Below, piece by piece: positions 35,122 to 43,811 of a stretch of DNA of 64,000 nucleotides. Source of the DNA: Fodinibacter sp963800505 (GTDB lineage: Bacteria > Actinomycetota > Actinomycetes > Actinomycetales > Dermatophilaceae); the NCBI GenBank assembly GCA_963800505.1, contig CAWDBL010000020.1, positions 1-64,000 of the forward strand. The letters run 5' to 3'. The position numbers and the translations under genes are program-made. The notes beneath the pieces were generated by a model, which was not told where the DNA came from, did not search any database, and worked only from the letters and a program-made list of their open reading frames with translations. Numbering within the stretch: position 1 is the first letter of the stretch; every line of letters begins with the position of its first letter.

Positions 35122-36771
35122 TCAGACGGCGTCGCGGTGGTGGTAGGCCCAGTAGCCGGCGCCGACCAGCAGCAGGGCCACGAGGGTGAGGATGCCGGCC
35201 GAGACGACCTCGAACTGGCCGCCGGGCAGCGGCGAGAGGTGCGTGAACGGCGAGACGTTGATCAGCCACGAGGGCAGCTTCGTGAGCGGGCCGATCTCGG
35301 TGAGCATGAACGTCACCAGCAGCACGCCCCAGGCGAACGGGGCGAACCGGGGGAGGGCGCCCACCAGGAACGCGGCGACTCCGGTCATCACCCAGATGGC
35401 GGGCAGGGCGGCCATCGTCGCCCCCACCGAGGCGCCGATCTCGGGTGCGGCCGGGCTGGTGGTGGGCCCGACCAGCCCGACGACGACGCCGAGCAGCGCC
35501 ATGAGCAGGGCGGTCAGCACCACCGGCAGCACGATGTGGGCGCCGAACCAGCGCAGCCGGCTCGTCGGGGTGGACAGCACCACCTCGCCCAGGCCCGACC
35601 TCTCGGACCCGACCAACCGCAGCACCAGCGCGATGCCGGCCGCGGCGACGGCCACCGCCACGAAGTGGATCTCGGTGGCGAGGTAGACGTCCTCGATGGC
35701 GCCGGTGGTGCCGCCGAGCTTCTCGAGCAGGTCACGGATGGCGGGGTCGTCGACCATGTCGGACACGGAGCCGAGCAGTGATCCGACGACCAGGCCACCG
35801 AGGACCATGCCGATCGTCCACCCGATGATGGTGCCGCGCGCGAGCCGGGTGACCAGCGTGAACGGCCCTTGCAGCATCCGCCCGGCCCCGGCCGGGCCGT
35901 TGCGGGCCGGGAGCAGCCCGGCGCCGAGGTCACGGCGGTCGAGCAGGACGACGGCCACGGCGACTCCCACGGCCAGGGTGAGCAGCCCCGGCAGCAGCAG
36001 CCAGGTGCGGTTGGCGCCGTAGGCCTCGACCCGGCCGGCCCAGCCCAGCGGCGAGAGCCAGCCCAAGCCGTGCACGAACGTGCCGGAGTCGGCGGAGTCG
36101 GCGAGGGCACGCAGCGCGAACATCGCGCCGAGGAAGCCGAACCCGAGCCCGGCGGCGCCACGGGTGGTGGAGGCGAGCTGCACCGCGACCGCCGAGACGC
36201 CCACCATGGCCAGCCCCGCCGTCAGCCAGGAGACGGCGAAGGCCACGCTGCCCAGCGGGTCCATGCCCAGCGCCGCCAGGCCGATCCCCGACAGCACGCT
36301 CGCGGCGACGACCGCGACGGTGCCGAGGGTGACGGCAGCCGCGAGGGCCGACCACCGGCCGACCACCCCGGCGCCGAGCAGCTCGAGGCGCCCCTCGTCC
36401 TCCTCGGTGCGGGTGTGCCGGCGCACGACGACGAACCCGAGCACAGCGGTCAGGAAGGCGCCCATCATCACGGTCTTGAACACGGCCAGCGCATCGGCGG
36501 TGTTGGACGCGACCGGCCCGTAGAGGGCGATGACCGACGGGTTGCTGAGCACGCCGGCCAGCCCCTCGGAGGCCGACTCGTCGGTGGGGTACAGCGCCAG
36601 CGTCGCCTGGGCCGACCCCACCGACAGCAGCACCAGGCCGAGCACGCTGCTCGGGATGAGGATGCGGTCGCGCCGCCAGGCCAGGCGCAGCAGGTGCGAG
36701 TAACCGGCGAGCCGGGTGCCGAGCGAGATGGTCGGGGCGATGGGTGGAGCGGGTGCGGTGGCCGTGGTCAT
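35122..36771 (-). CDS. ABC-2-type exporter permease
   Basis: This 549-aa protein has about twelve hydrophobic spans in two similar halves, starting LRLAWRRDRILIPSSVLGLV and ending with YWAYHHRDAV. The arrangement is that of actinobacterial ABC exporter permeases next to an antibiotic-transport-type ATPase. The substrate is unknown. The start overlaps the ATPase stop by 4 bp, so the two form a pair. A degraded copy of its 3' end lies at 32737-32896. Confidence 0.88.
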   Translation of the reverse strand: MTTATAPAPPIAPTISLGTRLAGYSHLLRLAWRRDRILIPSSVLGLVLLSVGSAQATLALYPTDESASEGLAGVLSNPSVIALYGPVASNTADALAVFKTVMMGAFLTAVLGFVVVRRHTRTEEDEGRLELLGAGVVGRWSALAAAVTLGTVAVVAASVLSGIGLAALGMDPLGSVAFAVSWLTAGLAMVGVSAVAVQLASTTRGAAGLGFGFLGAMFALRALADSADSGTFVHGLGWLSPLGWAGRVEAYGANRTWLLLPGLLTLAVGVAVAVVLLDRRDLGAGLLPARNGPAGAGRMLQGPFTLVTRLARGTIIGWTIGMVLGGLVVGSLLGSVSDMVDDPAIRDLLEKLGGTTGAIEDVYLATEIHFVAVAVAAAGIALVLRLVGSERSGLGEVVLSTPTSRLRWFGAHIVLPVVLTALLMALLGVVVGLVGPTTSPAAPEIGASVGATMAALPAIWVMTGVAAFLVGALPRFAPFAWGVLLVTFMLTEIGPLTKLPSWLINVSPFTHLSPLPGGQFEVVSAGILTLVALLLVGAGYWAYHHRDAV

Positions 36772-37748
36772 ACCGGCTGCTCCTGCGTCGGGCGGTGCGA
36801 GCCGGGTGCGCGGGGCGAGCCGGGAGCGGCAGGCGCGTCACCGGCATCCGGCGCGGCCTGGTAGCGGGCGAGGAAGAGCTCCTCGAGGGTGGGCGGCTGG
36901 CAGGTGAGACTCTCGACGCCCCGGCTGCCCAGGGTGGCGACGAGCTCGCCGAGGTGCTCGGCATCGACCGAGCAGCGCACGTCGGCGTTGTCGACCACCA
37001 CGTCGTGCAGGCCGCGCCACGACTTGACCTCCTTGAGGGTCGGGGCCGTGGTCAGCACCGCGTGCACCCGGGTGCGGGTGAGGTGGCGCAGCTCGGCCAG
37101 GCTGCCGCTGTCGACGATGCGGCCGGCGCGCACGATGCTGACGCGGTCGCAGGCCCGTTCGACCTCGCTGAGGATGTGGCTCGAGAGCAGCACGGTGCGC
37201 CCCTCCTCCTTCAGCGCCGTCAGCTCGCTCTGGAAGACCTCCTCCATGAGCGGGTCGAGCCCGGCCGTCGGCTCGTCGAGCACGAGCAGCGGCACCCCGC
37301 TGGCCAGCGCCGCGACGAGCGCGACCTTCTGCCGGTTGCCCTTGGAGTAGGCCTTGCCCTTCTTGGTCTCGTCGAGCTCGAAGCGCTCGACGAGCCGCGT
37401 GCGGCGGTCCTCGTCGATGCCGCCGCGCAGCCGGCCGAGCAGGTCGATGACCTCGCCGCCGCTCAGGCTCGGCCAGAGCACGACGTCGCCGGGCACGTAG
37501 GCGAGCTGGCGGTGCAGCTCGGTGGCGTCGTGCCAGGGGTCGCGGCCCAGCACGGTCGCGAAGCCGCGGTCGGCGCGCAGCAGGCCGAGCAGGATGCGGA
37601 TGGTGGTGGACTTGCCCGAGCCGTTGGGCCCGAGGAAGCCGTGCACCTCGCCCTCGCGCACGGTGAGGTCGAGACCGTCGAGCGCGACGGTGTGGCCGAA
37701 CGACTTGTGCAGGCCGGAGACGGAGATCACATCAGGCATGTTGGTCAC
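36768..37748 (-). CDS. ABC exporter ATP-binding protein
   Basis: This 326-aa protein has Walker A GFLGPNGSGKSTTIRI near residue 38, a Q-loop in YVPGDVVLWP, signature YSKGNRQKVALVAAL, and Walker B LLVLDEPTAGLDPLMEEVF with the H-loop in LLSSHILSEVE. The C-terminal about 100 residues are typical of DrrA-like exporters. It pairs with the permease downstream. The start at 37748 or the ATG at 37739 lies beside an inverted repeat shared with a divergent HTH regulator, which suggests local control. Confidence 0.92.
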   Translation of the reverse strand: MTNMPDVISVSGLHKSFGHTVALDGLDLTVREGEVHGFLGPNGSGKSTTIRILLGLLRADRGFATVLGRDPWHDATELHRQLAYVPGDVVLWPSLSGGEVIDLLGRLRGGIDEDRRTRLVERFELDETKKGKAYSKGNRQKVALVAALASGVPLLVLDEPTAGLDPLMEEVFQSELTALKEEGRTVLLSSHILSEVERACDRVSIVRAGRIVDSGSLAELRHLTRTRVHAVLTTAPTLKEVKSWRGLHDVVVDNADVRCSVDAEHLGELVATLGSRGVESLTCQPPTLEELFLARYQAAPDAGDAPAAPGSPRAPGSHRPTQEQPV

Positions 37749-37759
37749 GCTACACCTGC

Positions 37760-37775
37760 TTCAGAAATCTGTGAA
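37760..37775. promoter_or_regulatory. Putative operator between exporter and regulator
   Basis: TTCAGAAATCTGTGAA is an imperfect palindrome (TTCA...TGAA ends) between the divergent ATPase and regulator genes. TAAATT at 37781-37786 fits a -10 box close to the ATG at 37793. The regulator probably binds here and controls both directions. Evidence is position and symmetry only. Confidence 0.45.
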
Positions 37776-37838
37776 TGGTGTAAATTCCGCGTATGCCGTC
37801 CTCCTCCGCCACGTCGCCGGGGCGTCGCCGCGCCCCGG

Positions 37839-38417
37839 ATGCCGCGGCCGGCATCGGAGGCAACGTCAACGCCAACGCCAAGCGCCGGCGCCGCAGCCTC
37901 TGATGGTGGCGGCGGCCCCGGTGGCGGCGGCGTCGGCGATGCGGTCACCGACCTGGCCGACCCGCACCTCCACGAGGTCGTCGAGCACCTGGGCGGTGCC
38001 CTGGCCGATGCGGGGCTGGCGCGCCTGCCCGCGCGCGTGTTCGCCGCACTGATGGCCACGGAGGGGGGCCGGCTCACCTCCGCCGAGCTGTCCGCCCTGC
38101 TCGAGGTCAGCCCGGCGGGCGTCTCCGGCGCGGTGCGCTACCTCACCCAGGTGCGGATGATCCGGCGGGAGCGAGAGCGAGGCTCCCGTCGCGACGTCTA
38201 CGTCGTGATGGACGACGCGTGGCACGACGTGCTCATGCAGACCGACCAGCTCTACCGGCCGATCCTCGCGGCCCTGGTCGAGGCGCGCGGCACCCTCGGG
38301 GACGACACCCGGGCGGGGGAGCGGATGCAGCTGTCGGTCGAGTTCATGGAGTTCGTCATCCGCGAGATGAGCGGCATGGCCCAGCGGTGGGACGCGTACA
38401 AGGCGTCCCGCGGCTGA
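37839..38417 (+). CDS. MarR/GbsR-like winged-helix regulator
   Basis: The HTH part reads LPARVFAALMATEGGRLTSA, then ELSALLEVSPAGVSGAVRYL, and is followed by a wing with RRERERGSRRDVYVV and a helical dimerisation region. This resembles GbsR/MarR-type repressors that control drug exporters, fitting the divergent ABC pair. The ATG at 37839 is in frame. A better promoter-proximal ATG at 37793 opens a different frame (MPSSSATSPGRRRAPDAAAG) and would need a shift near 37900, so the N-terminus is uncertain. Confidence 0.8.
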   Translation: MPRPASEATSTPTPSAGAAASDGGGGPGGGGVGDAVTDLADPHLHEVVEHLGGALADAGLARLPARVFAALMATEGGRLTSAELSALLEVSPAGVSGAVRYLTQVRMIRRERERGSRRDVYVVMDDAWHDVLMQTDQLYRPILAALVEARGTLGDDTRAGERMQLSVEFMEFVIREMSGMAQRWDAYKASRG

Positions 38418-38440
38418 CGGCATCCCAGCCGCTGGAGTTG

Positions 38441-38548
38441 GGTGCTGAGGTGGCTGCCGGGGCGACCGGTTGGGCACCCAACCCGTCCGTGCCCGAGGTG
38501 GCGGGTGCTGAGGTGGCTGCCGGGGCGGCCGGCTGGGCACCCAACCCG
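38441..38548. repeat. Two copies of a 45-bp direct repeat
   Basis: Copies at 38441-38485 and 38504-38548 (GGTGCTGAGGTGGCTGCCGG...GGGCACCCAACCCG) differ at about two positions. Each contains a GTTGGGCACCCAAC-like small hairpin. They lie just after the regulator stop at 38417 and may end transcription. Confidence 0.75.
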
Positions 38549-38644
38549 GCGTGACGGCATCCAGCACCTCGCACGAAGTCGTGGCTGTGGGACGGCTGTG
38601 GGCGGCCCAGCGAACCGTCGCGGCCGGGTAGTGTTGGGGGCCTG

Positions 38645-39868
38645 ATGAACGACGATGCCCTCCTCGCCGCACTCGGCGAGCGCATCTCCTCACTCGCAGC
38701 CGAGCTCATCGACATCCGGCGGGACTTCCATGCCCATCCCGAGCTGTCCCGCGAAGAGGTGCGCACGACCCAGACCGTGGCCCGCCGCCTCGATGCCGCG
38801 GGCGTCGGGGTGCGCCTGCTGCCCGGCACCGGCCTGCTCGCCGACATCGGCGCCCCCGACGCCGAGCACCGGGTCGCGCTGCGCGCCGACATGGACGCCC
38901 TGCCCGTGCGCGAACGCACCGGCCTCGACTACGCCTCAGGCACCGCGGGCGTCTGCCACGCCTGCGGCCACGACGTGCACGTCGTCGCCCTGCTCGGCGC
39001 GCTGCTGGCCCTCAAGGAGTGCGAGCCGGCGCTGATCCAGCGCGGGCTGGCCGTGCGCGGGATCTTCCAGGCCGCCGAGGAGGTCATCCCCGGCGGGGCG
39101 CACGACGCCATCACCGCGGGTGCGCTCGACGGCGTGGATGCCGTGTTCGCCGTGCACTGCGACCCCAGCCTCGACGTCGGCCAGGTCGGGCTGCGCGAGG
39201 GCCCGCTGACCGCGGCCTGCGACCACGTCACCGTCTCGCTGCACGGACGCGGCGGGCACACCTCGCGCCCGCAGCTCACGGAGGACCTCACCTACGCCCT
39301 CGCGAAGGTCGTCACCGACGTGCCGGCCGCGTTGTCCCGCCGCCTCGACCCCCGGGCCGGGGCGGCCCTGGTGTGGGGCACCATCAGCGCGGGCCGCGCG
39401 AGCAACGTCATCCCGTCGACCGGCGAGTGCCAGGGCACCCTGCGGATGCTCGACGCGCAGGCCTGGCTGAGCGTGGGTCCGTTGCTCGAGGAGATCGTGC
39501 ACGCGGTGGTGCAGCCCTACGGGGTGCAGGCCAAGCTCGAGCGGGTCAGGGGAGTGCCGCCGGTGGTCAACACCGCTGCCGGCATCGAGGCCTTCCGGCT
39601 CGCCTCGCTCGCCGGCGCGATGCACCCGGTGCCCACCTCGCAGTCGCTCGGCGGCGAGGACTTCTCGTGGTACCTCGCGCACACCGACGGCGCGATGGCC
39701 CGGCTCGGCACCCGCAGCCACGGTGGCCCCACCTACGACCTGCACCAGGGCGACCTGATCGTCGACGAGGACGCCATCACCTTCGGGGCCCGGCTGCTCT
39801 CGTCGGTGGCGGTGCTGCGGCGCCGCCCGCCCGCCGAGCCCACGTCCAGCGAGCTGGAGGCGTTTTGA
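38645..39868 (+). CDS. M20D metallo-amidohydrolase
   Basis: This 407-aa enzyme is of the N-acyl-amino-acid amidohydrolase/hippurate hydrolase type. Metal and catalytic residues are visible in RADMDALPVRE, VCHACGHDVHVVALLGALLA, FQAAEEVIPGGA, AVHCDPSLDVGQVGLREG and SLGGEDFSWYL. The small domain with RGGHTS lies near residue 205. The substrate could be an N-acyl amino acid or a related amide. The stop overlaps a TTG start of cdd, so it heads an operon with nucleoside genes. The start is the ATG at 38645. Confidence 0.9.
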   Translation: MNDDALLAALGERISSLAAELIDIRRDFHAHPELSREEVRTTQTVARRLDAAGVGVRLLPGTGLLADIGAPDAEHRVALRADMDALPVRERTGLDYASGTAGVCHACGHDVHVVALLGALLALKECEPALIQRGLAVRGIFQAAEEVIPGGAHDAITAGALDGVDAVFAVHCDPSLDVGQVGLREGPLTAACDHVTVSLHGRGGHTSRPQLTEDLTYALAKVVTDVPAALSRRLDPRAGAALVWGTISAGRASNVIPSTGECQGTLRMLDAQAWLSVGPLLEEIVHAVVQPYGVQAKLERVRGVPPVVNTAAGIEAFRLASLAGAMHPVPTSQSLGGEDFSWYLAHTDGAMARLGTRSHGGPTYDLHQGDLIVDEDAITFGARLLSSVAVLRRRPPAEPTSSELEAF

Positions 39869-40329
39869 CCGGCGACGACGTGGCGGACGGCATCACGGTG
39901 CGCGGTCCCGGTCCCGGTCCCGGTCAAGGCGTCGACTGGGACGCGCTGCGCGCCGAGGCCGTGCGGATGACGACGCTCGCCTACGCCCCCTACAGCCACT
40001 TCCGCGTGGGCGTGGCCGGGCTGGTCGACGACGGCCGAGTGGTGTCGGGCTGCAACGTCGAGAACGCCGCCTACGGGGTGACGCTGTGTGCCGAGTGCGG
40101 CATGGTCTCGCAGCTGCACGCCACCGGGGGCGGGCGACTCGTCGCGGTGTGGTGCGTCGACCAGAACGGCGACAGCCTGATGCCGTGTGGGCGGTGCCGA
40201 CAGCTGTTGTGGGAGAACGGGACTGGCGACACCCTGCTGCAGACGCCCGAGGGTGTGCTGACGATGCGCGAGGTGCTGCCGCAGGCCTTCGGCCGCGACG
40301 TGCTCGACGCCGTCGCCCCCGTCGACTGA
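39865..40329 (+). CDS. cdd: Cytidine deaminase
   Basis: This deaminates cytidine and deoxycytidine to uridine forms in pyrimidine salvage. The zinc site is seen as CNVENAAYGVTLCAECG and MPCGRCRQLL. AYAPYSHFRVGVA is the usual N-terminal motif. At 154 aa it is slightly longer than usual because of a glycine/proline-rich N-terminus (GPGPGPGQGVDWDAL). The TTG at 39865 overlaps the previous stop. The GTG at 39880 is an alternative. Confidence 0.92.
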   Translation: MTGDDVADGITVRGPGPGPGQGVDWDALRAEAVRMTTLAYAPYSHFRVGVAGLVDDGRVVSGCNVENAAYGVTLCAECGMVSQLHATGGGRLVAVWCVDQNGDSLMPCGRCRQLLWENGTGDTLLQTPEGVLTMREVLPQAFGRDVLDAVAPVD

Positions 40330-40391
40330 CCCGTCACACCCAGCGGGCCTGACGGTGCCGAGCATGCCTCTGCCCCTGCCATGATGTCCCG

Positions 40392-41681
40392 ATGAGCGAA
40401 TCCTTCGACGCCGTCGACGTCATCATCGCCAAGCGCGACCGCCACGAGCTCACCGACGAGCAGATCCGCTGGGTCATCGACGCGTACACGCGCGGAGCCG
40501 TCGCCGAGGAGCAGATGAGCGCGCTCGCGATGGCGGTGCTGCTCAACGGGATGACGCGCCGCGAGATCGCGACCTGGACCGCCGCGATGATCGCCAGTGG
40601 TGAGCGGATGGACTTCTCCGGGCTGTCGCGGCCCACCGCCGACAAGCACTCGACCGGTGGCGTGGGCGACAAGATCACCCTCCCGCTCGCGCCGCTCGTG
40701 GCCGTCTTCGGTGTCGCCGTGCCGCAGCTGTCGGGGCGCGGTCTCGGCCACACCGGTGGCACCCTCGACAAGCTCGAGTCGGTGGCCGGCTGGCAGGCCT
40801 CACTCAGCAACGAGGCGATGATGGAGCAGCTCGAGGACGTCGGGGCGGTCATCTGCGCAGCGGGATCGGGGCTGGCGCCGGCCGACAAGAAGCTCTACGC
40901 GCTGCGCGACGTCACCGGCACCGTCGAGGCGATCCCGCTCATCGCCAGCTCGATCATGAGCAAGAAGATCGCCGAGGGCACCGGTGCGCTGGTGCTCGAC
41001 GTGAAGGTCGGCAGCGGCGCGTTCATGAAGACGCGCGAGAACGCCACCGAGCTGGCCCGCACGATGGTCGACCTCGGCACGGATGCCGGGGTCAACACCG
41101 TCGCGCTGCTCACCGACATGTCGACGCCCCTGGGCCTGACCGCGGGCAACGCCCTCGAGGTGCGCGAGTCGGTGGAGGTGCTCGCCGGCGGTGGCCCGGC
41201 CGACGTCGTCGAGCTCACCGTGCGCCTCGCCGAGGAGATGCTGGATGCCGCCGGGCGCGGTGGCCAGGACGTCGCGGCCGCACTCGCCGACGGTCGCGCG
41301 ATGGACGCCTGGCGCCGGATGATCGCCGCGCAGGGTGGCGACCCCGACGCACCGCTCCCGGTGGCCACCGAGCGGCACGAGGTGCGGGCCGGGACGTCGG
41401 GCGTGCTCACCGAGCTCGACGCCTATGCCGTGGGCGTGGCCGCCTGGCGGCTCGGCGCGGGTCGGGCCCGCAAGGAGGACCCGGTGCAGGCCGGCGCCGG
41501 CATCGAGATGCACGCCAAACCGGGTGACCCGGTGCACGAGGGCGACCTGTTGCTCACCCTGCACACCGACGAGCCGGACCGCTTCGACCGGGCCCAGGCA
41601 GCGCTGCAGGGCGCCATGACGATCGCCCCCGAGGGGACCACGGTCGGGCGCAAGCCCATCGTCATCGACCGGATCGCCTGA
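40392..41681 (+). CDS. deoA: Thymidine (pyrimidine-nucleoside) phosphorylase
   Basis: This 429-aa enzyme splits thymidine or deoxyuridine with phosphate into base and deoxyribose-1-phosphate. Key motifs are KHSTGGVGDKITLPLAPLVA, GRGLGHTGGTLDKLESVAGW, ASSIMSKKIAEGTGALVLDV and KVGSGAFMKT. The C-terminal lipoyl-like PYNP domain (KEDPVQAGAGIEMHAKPGD) is present. It sits between cdd and add, forming a nucleoside salvage operon that feeds the DeoC route encoded at 56.5 kb. Confidence 0.95.
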   Translation: MSESFDAVDVIIAKRDRHELTDEQIRWVIDAYTRGAVAEEQMSALAMAVLLNGMTRREIATWTAAMIASGERMDFSGLSRPTADKHSTGGVGDKITLPLAPLVAVFGVAVPQLSGRGLGHTGGTLDKLESVAGWQASLSNEAMMEQLEDVGAVICAAGSGLAPADKKLYALRDVTGTVEAIPLIASSIMSKKIAEGTGALVLDVKVGSGAFMKTRENATELARTMVDLGTDAGVNTVALLTDMSTPLGLTAGNALEVRESVEVLAGGGPADVVELTVRLAEEMLDAAGRGGQDVAAALADGRAMDAWRRMIAAQGGDPDAPLPVATERHEVRAGTSGVLTELDAYAVGVAAWRLGAGRARKEDPVQAGAGIEMHAKPGDPVHEGDLLLTLHTDEPDRFDRAQAALQGAMTIAPEGTTVGRKPIVIDRIA

Positions 41682-41730
41682 CTCTCGACGCCGGAGCGGG
41701 CCGGCGCGCGTCGCTACTAGGGTGTTGGCC

Positions 41731-42834
41731 GTGCCCGAGCCCACCGCAGACCTGCCCCCCACGATCGTCGCCCGAGCCCCCAAGGCGCTGCTGCACGACC
41801 ACCTCGACGGCGGCCTGAGACCCGCCACGGTCGTCGAGCTCGCCGAGGCGTCCGGCTACGCCGACCTGCCCACGACGGATGCCGAGGAGCTGGGTCGCTG
41901 GTTCCGCGACGCCGCCGACTCGGGCTCGCTGGTGCGCTACCTCGAGACGTTCTCGCACACGGTCGCCGTCATGCAGACCAAGGAGCAGCTGACCCGCGTC
42001 GCCCGCGAGTGCGCCCTCGACCTCGCCGCCGACGGCGTGGTCTACGCCGAGTCGCGCTTCGCGCCCGAGCTGCACATCGAGGGTGGGCTGTCACTGCCCG
42101 AGGTCGTCGAGGCGGTGCTGGCCGGGTTCCGCGAGGGTGAGGAGGAAGCGGCAGCCGCCGGCACGCCCATCCGGATGCGCACGCTGCTCACGGCGATGCG
42201 GCACGCGGCGCGCAGCCGGGAGATCGCCGAGCTGGCCGTGGCCTACCGCGAGCGTGAGGTCGGCGGGTTCGACATCGCCGGGGCCGAGGCCGGGTTCCCT
42301 CCCACGCGCCATCTCGACGCGTTCGAGTACCTGCGCCGCGAGAACGCCCACTTCACCATCCACGCCGGCGAGGCGTTCGGGCTGCCGAGCATCTGGGAGG
42401 CGATCCAGTGGTGCGGTGCCGACCGGCTCGGGCACGGCGTGCGCATCGTCGACGACATCACGACCGGTGACGACGGCATCCCCGTGCTCGGTGGCCTGTC
42501 GGCCTACGTGCGCGACTGCCGCATCCCGCTCGAGATGTGCCCCAGCTCGAACATCCAGACCGGCGCCGCGGACTCCATTGCGGAACACCCGATCACGATG
42601 CTCAAGAAGCTGCGCTTCCGGGTGACGGTCAACACCGACAACCGGCTGATGAGCGGCACGTCGATGAGCCGCGAGATGCAGCTGCTCGTCGACGAGGCCG
42701 GCTGGACCCTCGACGACCTGCGCTGGGCGACGATCAACGCGATGAAGTCGGCGTTCCTGCCCTTCGACGAGCGGCTCGAGATCATCGAGTCGGTCGTCAA
42801 GCCCGGCTACGCCGCCCTCCTCGCCGCCCACTGA
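41731..42834 (+). CDS. add: Adenosine deaminase
   Basis: This deaminates adenosine and deoxyadenosine. Zinc and catalytic motifs are LLHDHLDGGLRP near residue 20, FTIHAGEAFGLPSIWEAI, GADRLGHGVRI and RVTVNTDNRLMSGT with the catalytic aspartate pair. Length 367 aa from the GTG at 41731, with GTG 41722 as an alternative. It follows deoA by 49 bp and is closed by a strong 23-bp-stem hairpin. Confidence 0.95.
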   Translation: MPEPTADLPPTIVARAPKALLHDHLDGGLRPATVVELAEASGYADLPTTDAEELGRWFRDAADSGSLVRYLETFSHTVAVMQTKEQLTRVARECALDLAADGVVYAESRFAPELHIEGGLSLPEVVEAVLAGFREGEEEAAAAGTPIRMRTLLTAMRHAARSREIAELAVAYREREVGGFDIAGAEAGFPPTRHLDAFEYLRRENAHFTIHAGEAFGLPSIWEAIQWCGADRLGHGVRIVDDITTGDDGIPVLGGLSAYVRDCRIPLEMCPSSNIQTGAADSIAEHPITMLKKLRFRVTVNTDNRLMSGTSMSREMQLLVDEAGWTLDDLRWATINAMKSAFLPFDERLEIIESVVKPGYAALLAAH

Positions 42835-42846
42835 CCCGCCCGGTGA

Positions 42847-42923
42847 CCGACTGATTGCGAATCTCCCACCCCTTGTGCGCGGCTGGACCGGGCGCGTGCG
42901 GTGGGAGATTCGCAATCAGTCGG
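42847..42923. terminator. Bidirectional hairpin with 23-bp perfect stem
   Basis: CCGACTGATTGCGAATCTCCCAC (42847-42869) is exactly complementary to 42901-42923 around a 31-base loop. It lies between the converging add and RDD genes. The ATTCGCAATCAGTCGG arm belongs to the window's recurring CGCA-AGTCG element family. Confidence 0.75.
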
Positions 42924-42927
42924 GAAT

Positions 42928-43758
42928 TCAGCGGGGGGTGGTGAAGGGGTCGGCGGGGATGACGCGGGCGCGCAGCTGCTCCTCGCGCCACAGCCGCTCG
43001 AGGTCGCGACGCCGGCGCTCGGCGATGACCGCGGCCAGCACGACCTCCGGGTGGTAGCGGCCCGGGGGCGGCGGGCTGACGTAGGGCAGCGTCGAGTGCA
43101 GCAGCTCCAGGCCCAGGGTGTTGCGCGACGCCGGGGTCAGCCCCGGCGCCCGGGCGAGGAACTGGCGCACCGCCACGGTCAGCCCCGAGGGCAGCGTCGC
43201 CACGTCGGCCGAGCGCGCCCACTCGGCGAGCGCGAGCGGCATCCCCGGTGGTGGGGTGAGGGTCAGCCGGGCGCGCTGGGTGACGACGACCGTGCCCGCC
43301 GCCATGTCGCCCAGCCGCTTCGCGCGCGGGTGGATCATCGCCGTCACGAGCGCGGGGATGCAGAAGAACAGGTAGATCTCGACGTAGCCGACCAGCGCGC
43401 GCACCAGGGCGTGCCGGGCCGTGGCCGGGCCGCCGTCGTCGCGCACGACGCGCAGGCCGAGGGCGAGCATGCCGACCGACCGGCCGCGGCTGACCGTCTC
43501 GATCGTGGCGGGCATCCCGATCAGGACCAGGCTGGTGAGCAGGATGGCGGCGATGCCCTGCACCGCCTCCGACGTCGACGCGGTCACCGCCCCGAACACG
43601 AACACCCCGATGAGCAGGACGACCAGCACGAGGAAGACGTCGATCGCGCCGCCGGCCATCCGGGCCGCGACGCTCGCGACCGGCACCTCGACCGCGACCC
43701 CCTCGCCGGTGACCAGGTCATCGGTGGCGTAGCTGCGGTAGCCCCCGGGGTCGCTCAC
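42928..43758 (-). CDS. RDD-family membrane protein
   Basis: This 276-aa protein has an N-terminal RDD domain: RMAGGAIDVFLVLVVLLIGV, a second and third span, and the R...D...D residues including the GRSVGMLALGLRVVRDDGGP region. A long cytoplasmic C-terminal tail follows. The role is unknown. RDD proteins often accompany SpoIIM-like proteins and the MoxR/DUF58 set, as here. The start is a GTG at 43758, with a TAGCAT -10 seven bases upstream, so the mRNA is probably leaderless. Confidence 0.88.
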   Translation of the reverse strand: MSDPGGYRSYATDDLVTGEGVAVEVPVASVAARMAGGAIDVFLVLVVLLIGVFVFGAVTASTSEAVQGIAAILLTSLVLIGMPATIETVSRGRSVGMLALGLRVVRDDGGPATARHALVRALVGYVEIYLFFCIPALVTAMIHPRAKRLGDMAAGTVVVTQRARLTLTPPPGMPLALAEWARSADVATLPSGLTVAVRQFLARAPGLTPASRNTLGLELLHSTLPYVSPPPPGRYHPEVVLAAVIAERRRRDLERLWREEQLRARVIPADPFTTPR

Positions 43759-43764
43759 CCGGGA

Positions 43765-43805
43765 ATGCTAACCCGTGCGGACGCCCGCCCATCGGCGGTT
43801 AGGCT
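43765..43805. promoter_or_regulatory. Divergent leaderless promoters for RDD and SpoIIM genes
   Basis: On the minus strand TAGCAT (43770-43765) lies 6 bp before the RDD start. On the plus strand TAGGCT (43800-43805) lies 6 bp before the SpoIIM GTG at 43812. This spacing puts transcription start at the start codon, the leaderless arrangement common in actinobacteria. Confidence 0.6.
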
Positions 43806-43811
43806 GCCCCG

